From: Ancrocorticia sp.
GTDB lineage: Bacteria; Actinomycetota; Actinomycetes; Actinomycetales; Actinomycetaceae
NCBI GenBank assembly: GCA_022648165.1
Contig: JALCLX010000008.1
Coordinates: forward strand, 43,021-107,020
DNA: 64,000 nt
Reading direction: 5' to 3'
The translations under genes and the position numbers were made by a program. Shown here one piece after another: positions 1-10,211 of this stretch; position 1 is the stretch's first letter; every line of letters starts with the position of its first letter. The notes below the pieces were generated by a model, which saw nothing but the letters and a program-made list of their open reading frames with translations, was not told where the DNA came from and searched no databases.

Positions 1-176
1 ATCTGTCCGACTTCACCAATGACAACTTCATCGACTTCTTTAGGATTGATGCCCGCTCTGGCGACGGCCTCCTTGACGACCATCGCGCCCATATCGATGG
101 GAGACAGTGCTTTCAAAGATCCTCCAAATGAACCGACTGGAAGCCTTGCACCACTGACAATGACAACATCTTTCAT
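1..176 (-). CDS. Thiolase / acetyl-CoA C-acetyltransferase, N-terminal part (continues beyond window)
   Basis: Reverse complement from ATG at 176 reads MKDVVIVSGARLPVGSFGGSLKALSPIDMGAMVVKEAVARAGINPKEVDEVVIGEVGQ, a typical thiolase N-terminus; open at window edge. Confidence 0.9.
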   Translation of the reverse strand, partial: MKDVVIVSGARLPVGSFGGSLKALSPIDMGAMVVKEAVARAGINPKEVDEVVIGEVGQ

Positions 177-185
177 AACAAACCC

Positions 186-1541
186 TTACTCCTCTTCCGC
201 TGTTGAAACGGAATCAGGATTATGCGACCGGTTGTTGAGCCCCCAGCAGAGCAAACCACCTACACAAGCCAGACCTACAATGAACCAGAGACCCGCCAAA
301 GCGTTGCCAGTAGCTTCTTCCAACCGCCCCATGACAGTAGGTCCAGTGAAACCACCAAGCAGCCCAATTGTGTTGACCAACGCTACGGCTGCAGCCGCTG
401 CCGCACCACTGAAACGCGCTGTTGGGAATGTGAAGAGCACCGATTGAATAACAAAAAACCAAAACGCCGCCAAACTGAACCCAACGACTGCAACGGTCAA
501 TACTGGAGACTTGGCCGCAATTGCGAGTCCAACCGCTACACATGAAAAACCGCTAAAAACAATAAGCTTTTGTTTAAGCAATGTGACTGCAAATTTGGGC
601 ACAATCAACGATCCAATTGCAGCAGCTATCCATGGGATAGCAGTAATCAATCCAACTGCGAGACTTCCCATTTCAGGATTGAATTGGGAGATCATACTGG
701 GAAGAAAGTAGCTCAGTGAATAGACGGCAATCTGATGGGTGAAGTAGATCACCACAATAAGCCAGATCATTGGATCCTTTATCACTACCAATAGTGACTT
801 CAACGACGAGTGCTCCGATGATGCTCCATCGTCTTCCGACTTCAGTTGATCGTCCAGAAGAGCTTTCTCCTCGCTGGTAAGCCATGCGGCATCATTAGGT
901 CGATCAGGAAGCCTTTTCCACACAAGCAACGCCAACAATACTGCAGGCATGCCCTCCAGGATGAACATCCATTGCCACCCTGCGATCCCCAAGAATCCGT
1001 GCATTTGCAAAAGTAATCCGCCAATTGGTGCACCAATGATATTGGCGACCGATACACCGAGAAGAAAGATACCTATCGCCTTTGCACGCGTCTTGCGAGG
1101 AAACCAGAAAGAAATGTAATAGATAATACCCGGGTAGAGGCCGGCTTCGGCGGCTCCTAGGAGGACTCTGATAGCATAAAAGCTATAGTCATTCCAAACG
1201 AATGCCATCGCCATTGCGATAATGCCCCAAGTGATCATGATGCGTGTGATCCAAAAACGAGCGCCAAACTTGTACATGGCCAGGTTCGAGGGAATCTCAA
1301 GTATCGCATAGAACGCAAAGAAAAGCCCCGCACCGAGACCATAAGCCGCAGCGCTCAAACCAATATCTGTTTCTAGCGCAGCCTTTGCCATGCCGATGTT
1401 AGTCCGGTCAATAAACGCGATCACATATACGACCACAAGCAACGGCATTAGTTTGCGAAAGTTCCTACTATTGATGCTTTCTAGCATCTCATCACGAGTT
1501 CGCCCCGTCTTAAGAATCTGGGCATCTGGCGACACTGCCAT
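186..1541 (-). CDS. MFS transporter, ACS-like (anion:cation symporter)
   Basis: ORF 186..1583; start probably internal at MAVSPDAQILKTGRTRDEML; RNFRKLMPLLVVVYVIAFIDRTNIGMAKAAL is typical of the family; many TM segments; start approximate. Confidence 0.85.
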   Translation of the reverse strand: MAVSPDAQILKTGRTRDEMLESINSRNFRKLMPLLVVVYVIAFIDRTNIGMAKAALETDIGLSAAAYGLGAGLFFAFYAILEIPSNLAMYKFGARFWITRIMITWGIIAMAMAFVWNDYSFYAIRVLLGAAEAGLYPGIIYYISFWFPRKTRAKAIGIFLLGVSVANIIGAPIGGLLLQMHGFLGIAGWQWMFILEGMPAVLLALLVWKRLPDRPNDAAWLTSEEKALLDDQLKSEDDGASSEHSSLKSLLVVIKDPMIWLIVVIYFTHQIAVYSLSYFLPSMISQFNPEMGSLAVGLITAIPWIAAAIGSLIVPKFAVTLLKQKLIVFSGFSCVAVGLAIAAKSPVLTVAVVGFSLAAFWFFVIQSVLFTFPTARFSGAAAAAAVALVNTIGLLGGFTGPTVMGRLEEATGNALAGLWFIVGLACVGGLLCWGLNNRSHNPDSVSTAEEE

Positions 1542-1773
1542 GTTGCTCCCTTCAATTGCTGGTAGATCGGTACTTCGTCGCACCGATCACATACTTGAAC
1601 CGCCGTCCAACTGGCGCGGTTTTGCTCATTGATGGGACACTTGTGCTGAGTGTGGATTCCAGTCCATCCTCTGGCAACTGTGCGGTTGGCGGCAGCACGC
1701 GATACTCTCGCCAACCGCACTATCCCCTTGTCTTTTTAGTCCTAGTGGTCTTTTGACGATCCAAGGAAGGACA

Positions 1774-3237
1774 CTAGAGCTGTTCCAATCGTGCTAGTGC
1801 GAGAGCCTCACGTGCTGTGGCACTAGCATCGACACTTCTCACTACCCATCCTTTCCGCTCAAGTTGCAGTGTGTAGTACTCCGTGCACAGGAATACTTCC
1901 TGGCCTCTGTCTAGGGAGGCCGCACCATTGAATGTCAGCTGGTCAACCCTCTCCACCCATTTGGGATAGTGAGCTTTGGACTTCATCAGAAAACACACAC
2001 GTTTCGCGCCATCCACGATGTCCATGAAACCTCCACAGCCCACGGCCTTGCCCGCGAACGCTGAAACATTGACGTTTCCAGCACCGTCAACCTGCCCCAC
2101 ACCCATGAACGTGATATCCACGCCTCCACCGTTGTAGAAATCGAATTGCGCTGGGTGAGAAATAATGGCTTGCGGATGCAGGGCACACCCAAAGTCGACG
2201 CCACCCAAAGGAATGCCGCCATATATACCTGATTCGACGGTCAATGTCACCCGATCCAGCATCTTTTCTCGAGCCAAAGCCACGCCGATCGTATCTCCGG
2301 GTATCCCGGTGCCAAGATTGATAATGTCTCCAGGATGTACAAGTTCGACGCCGCGATTCCCGATCATTGTTCTTTCTGGCGAGATCTCAGCTGCGGCCAT
2401 TGCAGCTTCCACGTTCTGCGGCGTCGCGTAGCCACTGATAAGATTCATATCCACTGGCACGAATCCACTCGATTGCCGATGGTACGCACTCGGGTCGGAA
2501 CACACCATAACGTAATCGATCAGGACACCTGGAACGTTGACTAGCCGAGGCATGATGTCGCCAGGTTTGACAATCTCCTTAACCTGCGCAATGACTATTC
2601 CGCCTTGATTGTGTACGGCCTGGGCAATAGCCAAAGAATCAAGAATTGTTGCATCATCTTCCTGACTCATATTGCCAAATGAATCTATACGCGAACCACG
2701 AATGATTCCAACATTCATCGCGAACGGTTTGTAGCGCAGATACTCACGTCCGTCTATATTTACGATCTCAACGTACTCGTCTGCCGCTACATTCTGTTTT
2801 GTCAAATCATTGAGACGACCACCATCAACGCGCGGATCGACAAAAGTTCCGAGACCGACCGACGAAAGCTGGCCAGGACGTCCTGCAGCAATTGTCCGGT
2901 ACAACGTGGAAATCTGGCCTTGCGGAAGGCACACACACTCCACCGCGTTTGAACCGAGAAGGTCTGCCATCGGCGGATTGAGTCCCCAATGTGGTCCCAC
3001 TACGCGCTTAACTAATCCAGCATGCGCGATCCTAGCAAGGCCAGCTAATCGATTCGATTGTCCCGCCGCGTGCACCCACGTCAGCCCATTGGGATGCCCT
3101 TTTTCGACAAAGCTCCGTTCAATCTGTGCATAGATCTCGTCCGCTACGGACATCATCGTGAAGCCATCCGATACAACAGTGGCTCCGCACGGGATTAAAT
3201 CCGCCACATCGTCAGGTGAAACCAGTCTGTAGGTCAC
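1774..3237 (-). CDS. Acyl-CoA:acetate/3-ketoacid CoA-transferase (YdiF-like)
   Basis: 487 aa; CoA-transferase I-like sequence including VESGIYGGIPLGGVDFGCALHPQAII. Confidence 0.85.
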   Translation of the reverse strand: MTYRLVSPDDVADLIPCGATVVSDGFTMMSVADEIYAQIERSFVEKGHPNGLTWVHAAGQSNRLAGLARIAHAGLVKRVVGPHWGLNPPMADLLGSNAVECVCLPQGQISTLYRTIAAGRPGQLSSVGLGTFVDPRVDGGRLNDLTKQNVAADEYVEIVNIDGREYLRYKPFAMNVGIIRGSRIDSFGNMSQEDDATILDSLAIAQAVHNQGGIVIAQVKEIVKPGDIMPRLVNVPGVLIDYVMVCSDPSAYHRQSSGFVPVDMNLISGYATPQNVEAAMAAAEISPERTMIGNRGVELVHPGDIINLGTGIPGDTIGVALAREKMLDRVTLTVESGIYGGIPLGGVDFGCALHPQAIISHPAQFDFYNGGGVDITFMGVGQVDGAGNVNVSAFAGKAVGCGGFMDIVDGAKRVCFLMKSKAHYPKWVERVDQLTFNGAASLDRGQEVFLCTEYYTLQLERKGWVVRSVDASATAREALALARLEQL

Positions 3238-3971
3238 AGCTTGTATCCTCCACCGATGTTAATAACTTCGCCGGTAAGGTATGCGGCATCATCAGAAGCT
3301 AGAAAAGCGACGAGCTTTGCAACATCATTAGGCTGTCCAACCCTCTTTAGCGGAATCTTCGCAAGCTGCGCATCGTACAGGTGTTGCGGCATCGCGCGTG
3401 TCATATCAGTCTCGATAAAACCAGGGCAGATCGCGTTTGCAGTGACGTTCTTGAACGCCAGTTCCTTCGAAATTGAGCGAGTCAGCGAAACAACGCCTCC
3501 TTTTGCTGCCGCATAGTTTGTCTGACCGATATTCCCCATCCATGATGCCGATGCAACATTAACGATGCGCCCGTATTTCATCTCGCGCATGTGCGATCCG
3601 ACGGCTCGGCATGTGTAGAACACGGCAGAGAGATCCACTGCAATAACTTGGCTCCATTGAGCATCGGTCATCTTGTGAAGCATGGCGTCACGGTTGATTC
3701 CCGCATTATTCACTAGTATGTGAATCTGCCCAAATTGTTCGACGATCTCAGACACAGCATTATTAACCTTGCTGCTATCTGAAACATCGAGTTTCATCGC
3801 CACGGATCCATTTCCACATTCATTCGCTGTCTCGGAGGCAGCGTCCAGAATCTGATCTATCACTACGACTCGAGCGCCACGATCCGCAAGTGTCAGCGCG
3901 ATGGCTTTCCCAATACCTCGCGCTGCTCCCGTCACAAATGCCAGTTTCCCTTCAAATGGCTTCACATCCAT
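3234..3971 (-). CDS. SDR family oxidoreductase (3-oxoacyl-ACP / acetoacetyl-CoA reductase-like)
   Basis: TGAARGIGKAIA, NNAG, YAAAKGG motifs; 4-bp overlap with the CoA-transferase ORF. Confidence 0.92.
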   Translation of the reverse strand: MDVKPFEGKLAFVTGAARGIGKAIALTLADRGARVVVIDQILDAASETANECGNGSVAMKLDVSDSSKVNNAVSEIVEQFGQIHILVNNAGINRDAMLHKMTDAQWSQVIAVDLSAVFYTCRAVGSHMREMKYGRIVNVASASWMGNIGQTNYAAAKGGVVSLTRSISKELAFKNVTANAICPGFIETDMTRAMPQHLYDAQLAKIPLKRVGQPNDVAKLVAFLASDDAAYLTGEVINIGGGYKL

Positions 3972-4748
3972 TGACGTTCTCTTCCTTCTGCAATTGTCTA
4001 TGCTTCGCTAACCCGCTTCAGTGCAGGAATCTCAATCAGGTGAATTCGCCGTACCGTCTCGCGCGCACACTGTCACCTAATCGCACGAGTCGCGAACATT
4101 GAGAAGTCATCCTTGTCTTCTGATCGATGAGGATCGTCATCGACATTCACAGGCTATTGAGCTGGCCATTTATTAAGCAACGTTAAGCAAAGAAAGGCCG
4201 TCTGCTCTTCAGGTTTGCTGATCGAGCATATGGGAAACCTGTAGAATTCACGCAAGGCTCTTTGATGAATCAAATTATGATCACCGCTCTGACGGCAAAT
4301 AAGAATAGCTAAGACACCATCCCAAAACAGATCTTTCATAGTCCTGGGCACAGTGAACCGGGAAGAATCATTCGAGCTATACCATTTCCTTCAGCAAAGA
4401 GCTCCGCTAACGTGGCGCGAATTGCGCGCAGAGCTGTGGCAGCCTGTGCCACTTTTCTATCCAGCAGCGCGAGTTGTGCCCAGCTGATTCCGAGGCGCCA
4501 GAATAACGCTTGCCAAAACGCCTAGCGCTGCACATATGTGCAAAGCCCACTCCAACAGGAAGAAAAGGCACCAACGCCCACTATCCCGATAAGCGAGAAG
4601 AGCACACTTCACCCGCACACACAGCCCTGACCTGCACTTTTACAACCAGATAATCAAGGTACCCCGGATTCATCTAGCTGTAGAGGCCAGAAGTGCACAT
4701 ATATGCAGAAACCACCCCACAAGAAATCAAAACCTCCACATGCTGCGA

Positions 4749-5171
4749 TCAGCACTCATGTTCGGCAGAGGGGCCGATGTCGCCGGCTGGTGCAGCGCTC
4801 GGAACCAGAGTGCTCGGGGTGCCGAAGTCGCTTGGCGCGGGCTCAGGTGCCTCCCCAATATTTGCCATCACCACGTTCATGCGGTCAGTGGACTGAAGCG
4901 CGACATCATATGTACCATCTCCGTTGACATTAACTCTCTCACTGCTGAGTCCCCAACCGTTCCACAATCTCAAGCTCCGGGCAATCGCTTTCTTCGAAAA
5001 AGAAGGTAGCCCCGATGGCGCCCGATTGATCTTCATCGGCTGTTCAATGTACATGGTTATTGTTTTTGCTCCGACAGACGATCCCTTGACCCGATACTTC
5101 ACCGTGAAGGTTGCATTGCGCGCGACCTTCACCGCTCCCCGGTCATTCCTTCGTGACGGTAGGGCGCGCAA
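4749..5171 (-). CDS. Hypothetical protein (possible beta-sandwich-like segment); weak
   Basis: 140 aa ORF with TTG start; protein-like composition (VARNATFTVKYRVKGSSVGAKTITMYIEQP) but no recognised family. Confidence 0.35.
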   Translation of the reverse strand: MRALPSRRNDRGAVKVARNATFTVKYRVKGSSVGAKTITMYIEQPMKINRAPSGLPSFSKKAIARSLRLWNGWGLSSERVNVNGDGTYDVALQSTDRMNVVMANIGEAPEPAPSDFGTPSTLVPSAAPAGDIGPSAEHEC

Positions 5172-5301
5172 ACCCAGTGCTCCTCAGCTGCCGAAAACTC
5201 CAGGAAAATATAACGCCCTGGTCACAACCGCGAAACATTGTCGCAACGCAGCCAGTATACGTTTAGCTTACTGACACTAAGCGTTATGAATACTAGGAGG
5301 C

Positions 5302-5886
5302 ATGGTGGAAGACCTTAACCTCGGCGAGCGGGTGCGCGAGTTACGCGCCCTTCGCCACATGTCCACGCGGCAGCTTGCCGAACTCGCAGGAATCAGCGCT
5401 GGATACGTCAGTCAAATTGAAAACGGGCAAGCAAATGTGAGTCTGGACGTTTTACGCAAGATCGCCGACGCCTTTGGAGTCCAATGGACGGATTTTTTTA
5501 GTGCCACACCAAAACTGGGAAGGATTCTCCGCAAAGAAGACCGCCCCACACTCTCTTTAGGTTCGGCCGTGCGCCATTACGGGATCACGCAAGCCCCGAT
5601 AGGAGCTGTAGAAGTTTTTCTCTCGGAATATGAACCTGGATCTGGAGAAGGAAACGAAAGCTACACACATGGAGATTCTCAGGAGATCTGCATCATCATC
5701 ACGGGAACATTCAAGTTCACACTCGGCGGGGAAAGCTATCAGCTCAATGCTGGTGACAGCCTCGAATATCGCACGTCAACCCCACACAGCATTGTCAACA
5801 TCGGTGCGGACGAGGGACAGGCAATCTGGGTGGTGACCCCGCCAACTCAACAGTCCTTGCGAACGCAAGAACGGTATTCACACTAA
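5302..5886 (+). CDS. XRE-family HTH regulator with C-terminal cupin domain
   Basis: HTH (MSTRQLAELAGISAGYVSQIENGQANVSLDVLRKIADAF) followed by cupin-like EYRTSTPHSIVN. Confidence 0.92.
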   Translation: MVEDLNLGERVRELRALRHMSTRQLAELAGISAGYVSQIENGQANVSLDVLRKIADAFGVQWTDFFSATPKLGRILRKEDRPTLSLGSAVRHYGITQAPIGAVEVFLSEYEPGSGEGNESYTHGDSQEICIIITGTFKFTLGGESYQLNAGDSLEYRTSTPHSIVNIGADEGQAIWVVTPPTQQSLRTQERYSH

Positions 5887-5936
5887 GCCATTAAACCCCA
5901 CAAACACGAGAAACTTCTCAAATCAAAGGAATCCAC

Positions 5937-7028
5937 ATGAATAGGCACACTTCTTTCCGAATTTTTGTCTCACTCTCTCTTCTTAGCACTCTCGGCCTGA
6001 CGGCATGCTCCTCAACTGACGCTGACGAAGCGGAACAGATGACGGTGCAATTCGGCATCCCCACGGCGATGGGTGCCAATAACGCGCCGATGGCCGTGGC
6101 GGAAGGCATGGGCTACTTTGACGAGGAGGGATTGGATGTTGAGCTTGTTGTGACGGGCGATTCCACCTCCATTGTGCAAGGCGTCGATTCGGGAACCCTC
6201 GACATTGGGAGCACACCCCCCGAACCAATCTGGCAGGCGATCTCTCAGGGCAGCGATCTCGAACTGGTGTACAACTACATCCGGAAGCAAACAGGTTCTC
6301 TTGCCGTGCTTGCCGATAGCGATATCGAAACGCTCGCTGATCTCAAAGGCGGAGTGATCGGCCAATACAGCCTGGGAACATCAAACATGCTCCTTTCGGA
6401 AGGGATCCTGGCATCCGTTGGACTCGAACCGGACGTCGATTACACCCATCTTGCCGTGGGCACGGGAGCCGCCGCTCTCGAGGCGTTGCAAAACGGCGAC
6501 GTCGACGCCTTGTCCCTGTGGGATACAGAATACGCGGCCTTCGAAGAACAAGGGGTAGAACTGCGCTATTTCACGACAGACGAGGTTGCCTCTTTGTTCT
6601 CGACAACATATTTCACGACGACGTCCTACGCGGTTGAGCACAGCGAGGAAATCGAAGCATTTGGACGGGCCATGGCCAAAGCCACCCTATTCACGGCAAC
6701 GAACCCCGAGGCGGCACTACGCATTATGTACCGTGATTACCCCGAGACGATTACCGCTGGCAACACTGAGGATGAGCAGCTGGCCACAGACTTGACTGCC
6801 CTCACCAAGCGCATCGAACTACTGGAAGCTGACGATCCCCAATCGAACGGCACGTGGGGAGAATACACGCAAGAGTCGCTCCAATCCTGGGCGGACTTTG
6901 CCCTCTCCTCCGGAATAGTGGATACGGAAGTAGATACCGTCGCCGCAGCACCTAACACATTTGTCACTGCATACAACGATTTCGACGCCCAGAGTGTCAT
7001 CGATGAAGCCAAAGACTGGACCGAATAA
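5937..7028 (+). CDS. ABC transporter substrate-binding lipoprotein (SsuA/TauA/NMT1-like)
   Basis: Lipobox LSTLGLTAC; periplasmic-binding fold QFGIPTAMGANNAPMAVAEGMGYFDEEGLDVELV. Confidence 0.85.
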   Translation: MNRHTSFRIFVSLSLLSTLGLTACSSTDADEAEQMTVQFGIPTAMGANNAPMAVAEGMGYFDEEGLDVELVVTGDSTSIVQGVDSGTLDIGSTPPEPIWQAISQGSDLELVYNYIRKQTGSLAVLADSDIETLADLKGGVIGQYSLGTSNMLLSEGILASVGLEPDVDYTHLAVGTGAAALEALQNGDVDALSLWDTEYAAFEEQGVELRYFTTDEVASLFSTTYFTTTSYAVEHSEEIEAFGRAMAKATLFTATNPEAALRIMYRDYPETITAGNTEDEQLATDLTALTKRIELLEADDPQSNGTWGEYTQESLQSWADFALSSGIVDTEVDTVAAAPNTFVTAYNDFDAQSVIDEAKDWTE

Positions 7029-8362
7029 TGGCGAAAAAGACCATCCCCTTCACTGCCGGGATACCCGCTATCGATCATCATTCTCACGCTGGTTATGTGA
7101 GACCTGGTGAGCAACTCGAGGGTATCGATGCGCTGGAACGAGAATACGCCATGGGCTATCTCGAATCGCACCTCCCTTCTGCGGTGTACCTCAGTTACGT
7201 GGACGCCGTCGTCGCCCATGACGAAACAACCCTGGCGAAACTGGAAAAGCAGTACCGCATCTCCCACATTCTCAAGGACGGAATCCGCTTCCAGAAGACG
7301 ACGATCCACGGTTCTTCCCTTGCCTCCGGAAGCCGGGCTCTCTATGGGGATCTCAGCGAAGCAGAGCTCGTGTCCGCTAGCACGCAGCAACGAATCGCCG
7401 ATTTTCCCGGTCTCTATGACCGCGCTTTGGCATTATCGGATACGTCCTGTGTACTCACGGATATTCCCCGCATCGATGCCGCCCAATGGTCTTCACAGCG
7501 TTACAAGCCGATTGCGCGGATTGACCCCTATCTCTATCCACTCGGACATCCGGATTTCATCCGTCGAGGAAGTGACACGCCACGTTTTCGAAGGATCTTC
7601 TCCACGGTATTGCACGAGCTCTTGGAGGACGAAGGCCTTGCTGAAATCCCAACAGATTTCAACGATTACCTCGCATTTGTTCGCACATCAATCACCAATC
7701 GGCACAACAATGGCTTCGTCGGCCTCAAGATCGCTTCCGCTTACGTGCGCACGCTAGAGTTTGTTCGCCGCGATTACCGCGATGCTGAAGCTGCGTACGC
7801 AACGTTGCATGGCGACGACGTCGACCCCACTGCGTATCGAATCCTCGCAGACTACTTGGTATTTGCGATAGCTGAACAAGCGGCAGCTGAAGGATTGCCA
7901 ATACAAATCCACACGGGAATGGGCCACAGCGAACCAGGCTTGACTTTGCGCAATGCCGATCCGCGCAACTTGGATGGCCTGCTTTCCGACCGCGCGCTCA
8001 ATCAGCTCCCGATCATATTGATCCACGGCGGCTACCCGTATACCTCGTATGTTGCCGCGCTCAGCCAGGCACATGGGAACGTGTACACAGATTTCTCCTG
8101 GATGCCCTACCTCCAGCATCACACTGTGGAGCGGCTCCTCCAGGAGTGGCTTGAGGTACTGCCGGCAAACAAGGTCCTCTTTGGCACGGACACCGGCCAA
8201 CCCGAATTCCATGTGGCAGCTACCGAAAGGTCTCGCCTCCTCCTTGACCGAGTGCTGACCTCCGGAGTGACGGATCGGCTCTGGACAGTATCCCAGGCCG
8301 AATGGTTGGCACACCGAGTCTTCCATGAAAACCTGGCCGCAATCTACCGATTGGATTCATGA
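7028..8362 (+). CDS. Amidohydrolase family protein
   Basis: 444 aa; metal-site motifs IDHHSHAG, IQIHTGMGHSE, ILIHGGYPY, FGTDTG. Confidence 0.8.
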   Translation: MAKKTIPFTAGIPAIDHHSHAGYVRPGEQLEGIDALEREYAMGYLESHLPSAVYLSYVDAVVAHDETTLAKLEKQYRISHILKDGIRFQKTTIHGSSLASGSRALYGDLSEAELVSASTQQRIADFPGLYDRALALSDTSCVLTDIPRIDAAQWSSQRYKPIARIDPYLYPLGHPDFIRRGSDTPRFRRIFSTVLHELLEDEGLAEIPTDFNDYLAFVRTSITNRHNNGFVGLKIASAYVRTLEFVRRDYRDAEAAYATLHGDDVDPTAYRILADYLVFAIAEQAAAEGLPIQIHTGMGHSEPGLTLRNADPRNLDGLLSDRALNQLPIILIHGGYPYTSYVAALSQAHGNVYTDFSWMPYLQHHTVERLLQEWLEVLPANKVLFGTDTGQPEFHVAATERSRLLLDRVLTSGVTDRLWTVSQAEWLAHRVFHENLAAIYRLDS

Positions 8363-8916
8363 TGGCCGAACGACTGATAGAGATCTCGGACCTTTCGAAA
8401 ACCTACACCACAAAATCCGGACAGGTCGATGCACTGTCCCATGTGAATCTGAATATCGATCGCGGAGAGTTTATTGCCATCGTCGGTCCAAGTGGCTGCG
8501 GGAAGACAACACTGATCCGTATTCTCGCCGGGCTTGAGCAGCATACGGAAGGAGGCGCATTGCTAGGGGATAAGGAGATCGGTCCGCCTCGAGGAGACAC
8601 GGGGATGGTCTTTCAGAAAGCCACATTACTTCCCTGGCTCAATATCCTTGACAATGTCATGCTGCCCTTGAGCCTGAAGAAGAAGATCACCGCTCAGGAC
8701 CGCGAGCGCGCCCAATCGCTGCTCCGTATGGTTGGTCTGGACGAATTTGCCCGCAAGCGGCCCAACGAACTATCCGGAGGCATGCAACAACGCGCAGCTA
8801 TATGCCGTGCGCTCGTCCACAATCCCAAGGTTCTCCTCATGGATGAGCCTTTCGGCGCCCTCGATGCCATGACTCGTGACCTTCTCAACGGAAACGCAAT
8901 GCTCTTCTCAGCTTGA
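8359..8916 (+). pseudogene. ABC transporter ATP-binding protein (SsuB/TauB-like), C-terminally truncated
   Basis: Walker A GPSGCGKTT, signature LSGGMQQR, Walker B VLLMDEPFGALDAMTRD present, then the sequence stops (LLNGNAMLFSA); C-terminal region absent and no permease follows. Confidence 0.8.
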
Positions 8917-9030
8917 CCGCGTAGCGTTCGATGGTGCTTCTCGGCAATCAAAGGGATCCTGTTTAACCACCGAATTCTTATCACCGCGTGGGCACGGCGA
9001 GGCCGTCGCCCGCTCCAACCCCGCCCCGTA

Positions 9031-9104
9031 ACTTTCTCTAGTCGGAAGCGGCATTTCCGCAGTAATTGGTTCCACCCGAGTCCCGTTTCAGCTAGAAAAA
9101 GCAC
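9031..9104. repeat. Dispersed palindromic repeat, copy A (degenerate left arm)
   Basis: tttctctagtcggaagcggcatttccgcagta...ccacccgagtcccgtttcagctagaaaaagcac; aligns by eye with copy B at 46196..46270. Confidence 0.6.
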
Positions 9105-9156
9105 TGGATTGGACGCGGCGGCGGCATCCGCGAGCTCCACCAAAACCGTTCCCACG

Positions 9157-9211
9157 TGCCACCAGCCGCCCAGATGAAGAGATTGCCACCAGCCGCCCAG
9201 GTTAAGAGATA
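9157..9211. repeat. Short direct repeat (two ~26-bp copies)
   Basis: tgccaccagccgcccagatgaagaga / tgccaccagccgcccaggttaagaga. Confidence 0.75.
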
Positions 9212-9414
9212 ATGTCCTGTGTTGCGCCGTGCGGTGCAGCCAATGCACGATGAGTTGCGAAGGCAAGGCACCGCGCACCTGCACAAATCTACATCGAAGG
9301 GCACTAACGCACACTAACATGGACTTTGCTGACGCAACGCCGGCGCGCCTCCGGCCCATCACCGTAACCGAACCTGCACGGCATCGGATACCTCCACGAG
9401 CTACGAAAGCTGAT

Positions 9415-10059
9415 ATGAATCCCCAACCTGTACCGAAAAGCGCGAAATCCTATCTGCCCAAAAAACGGACTCGTTTGTCCGTAGAAGAAAGGAAATCGCA
9501 GATCATCGAGGCCGCCGCCACGCTCATCGCAGAGCACGGCTTCTGGGGGTTCACGATGCGACAGGTTGCGGAGGCATGCCACCTCACCGAGCCAGCGGTG
9601 GTGTACCACTTTAAGTCCAAATCAGAATTGCTCGTGGAGGTCCTAGCCCGCCGCGATGAAGCCGACCTCAAGAATCTTGCGGCGCACCTCGGCATTACAT
9701 ATGAGGATTTATGGGCCGATCCGGCGCCTTTCGGCCTGGTAGATCTGTGCGACACACTCGTGCAGAAGAATGCGCAACAGCCGGAAATTGTCCGGCTATA
9801 TACCGTCATGCAAGGTGAATCGTTGAGCCGGCACCACCCGGCGTATCAGTACTATCAGGATCGCGAAGAATGGGCGACGGCGATGTTTGCTCGCGCTGCA
9901 GCCCACGATGCGTTGACTGATCCCGTGCGCGAGGGGCGAATTGTCTTTGCTCAGATGGACGGCTTGCAGTTGCGATGGTTGCGATCACCAGAAACGATTG
10001 ACTTAGTCAGCGAGTGGGGCGCTTTCATGCGCGAACATTTCCCGCAACTGTTCCGATAA
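9415..10059 (+). CDS. TetR-family transcriptional regulator
   Basis: ORF 9229..10059; start probably ATG 9415; RKSQIIEAAATLIAEHGFWGFTMRQVAEACHLTEPAVVYHFKSKSELLVEVL. Confidence 0.9.
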   Translation: MNPQPVPKSAKSYLPKKRTRLSVEERKSQIIEAAATLIAEHGFWGFTMRQVAEACHLTEPAVVYHFKSKSELLVEVLARRDEADLKNLAAHLGITYEDLWADPAPFGLVDLCDTLVQKNAQQPEIVRLYTVMQGESLSRHHPAYQYYQDREEWATAMFARAAAHDALTDPVREGRIVFAQMDGLQLRWLRSPETIDLVSEWGAFMREHFPQLFR

Positions 10060-10144
10060 GACCACCTCACAACGCACACCCTACCCGATATCATGACCGC
10101 GATCACATTTTCACCCTTTTCAAACACCTTGCACATTCTTACTG

Positions 10145-10161
10145 ACTACTTCTAAAGTAGT
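10145..10161. promoter_or_regulatory. Candidate operator (inverted repeat ACTACTT-N3-AAGTAGT) upstream of GH3 gene
   Basis: Perfect 7-bp arms in the TetR-GH3 intergenic region. Confidence 0.5.
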
Positions 10162-10211
10162 TAGCGCGAAGGATCGTCCTTTGCAAACGATTTCGACGAT
10201 GAGGTCTCGAT

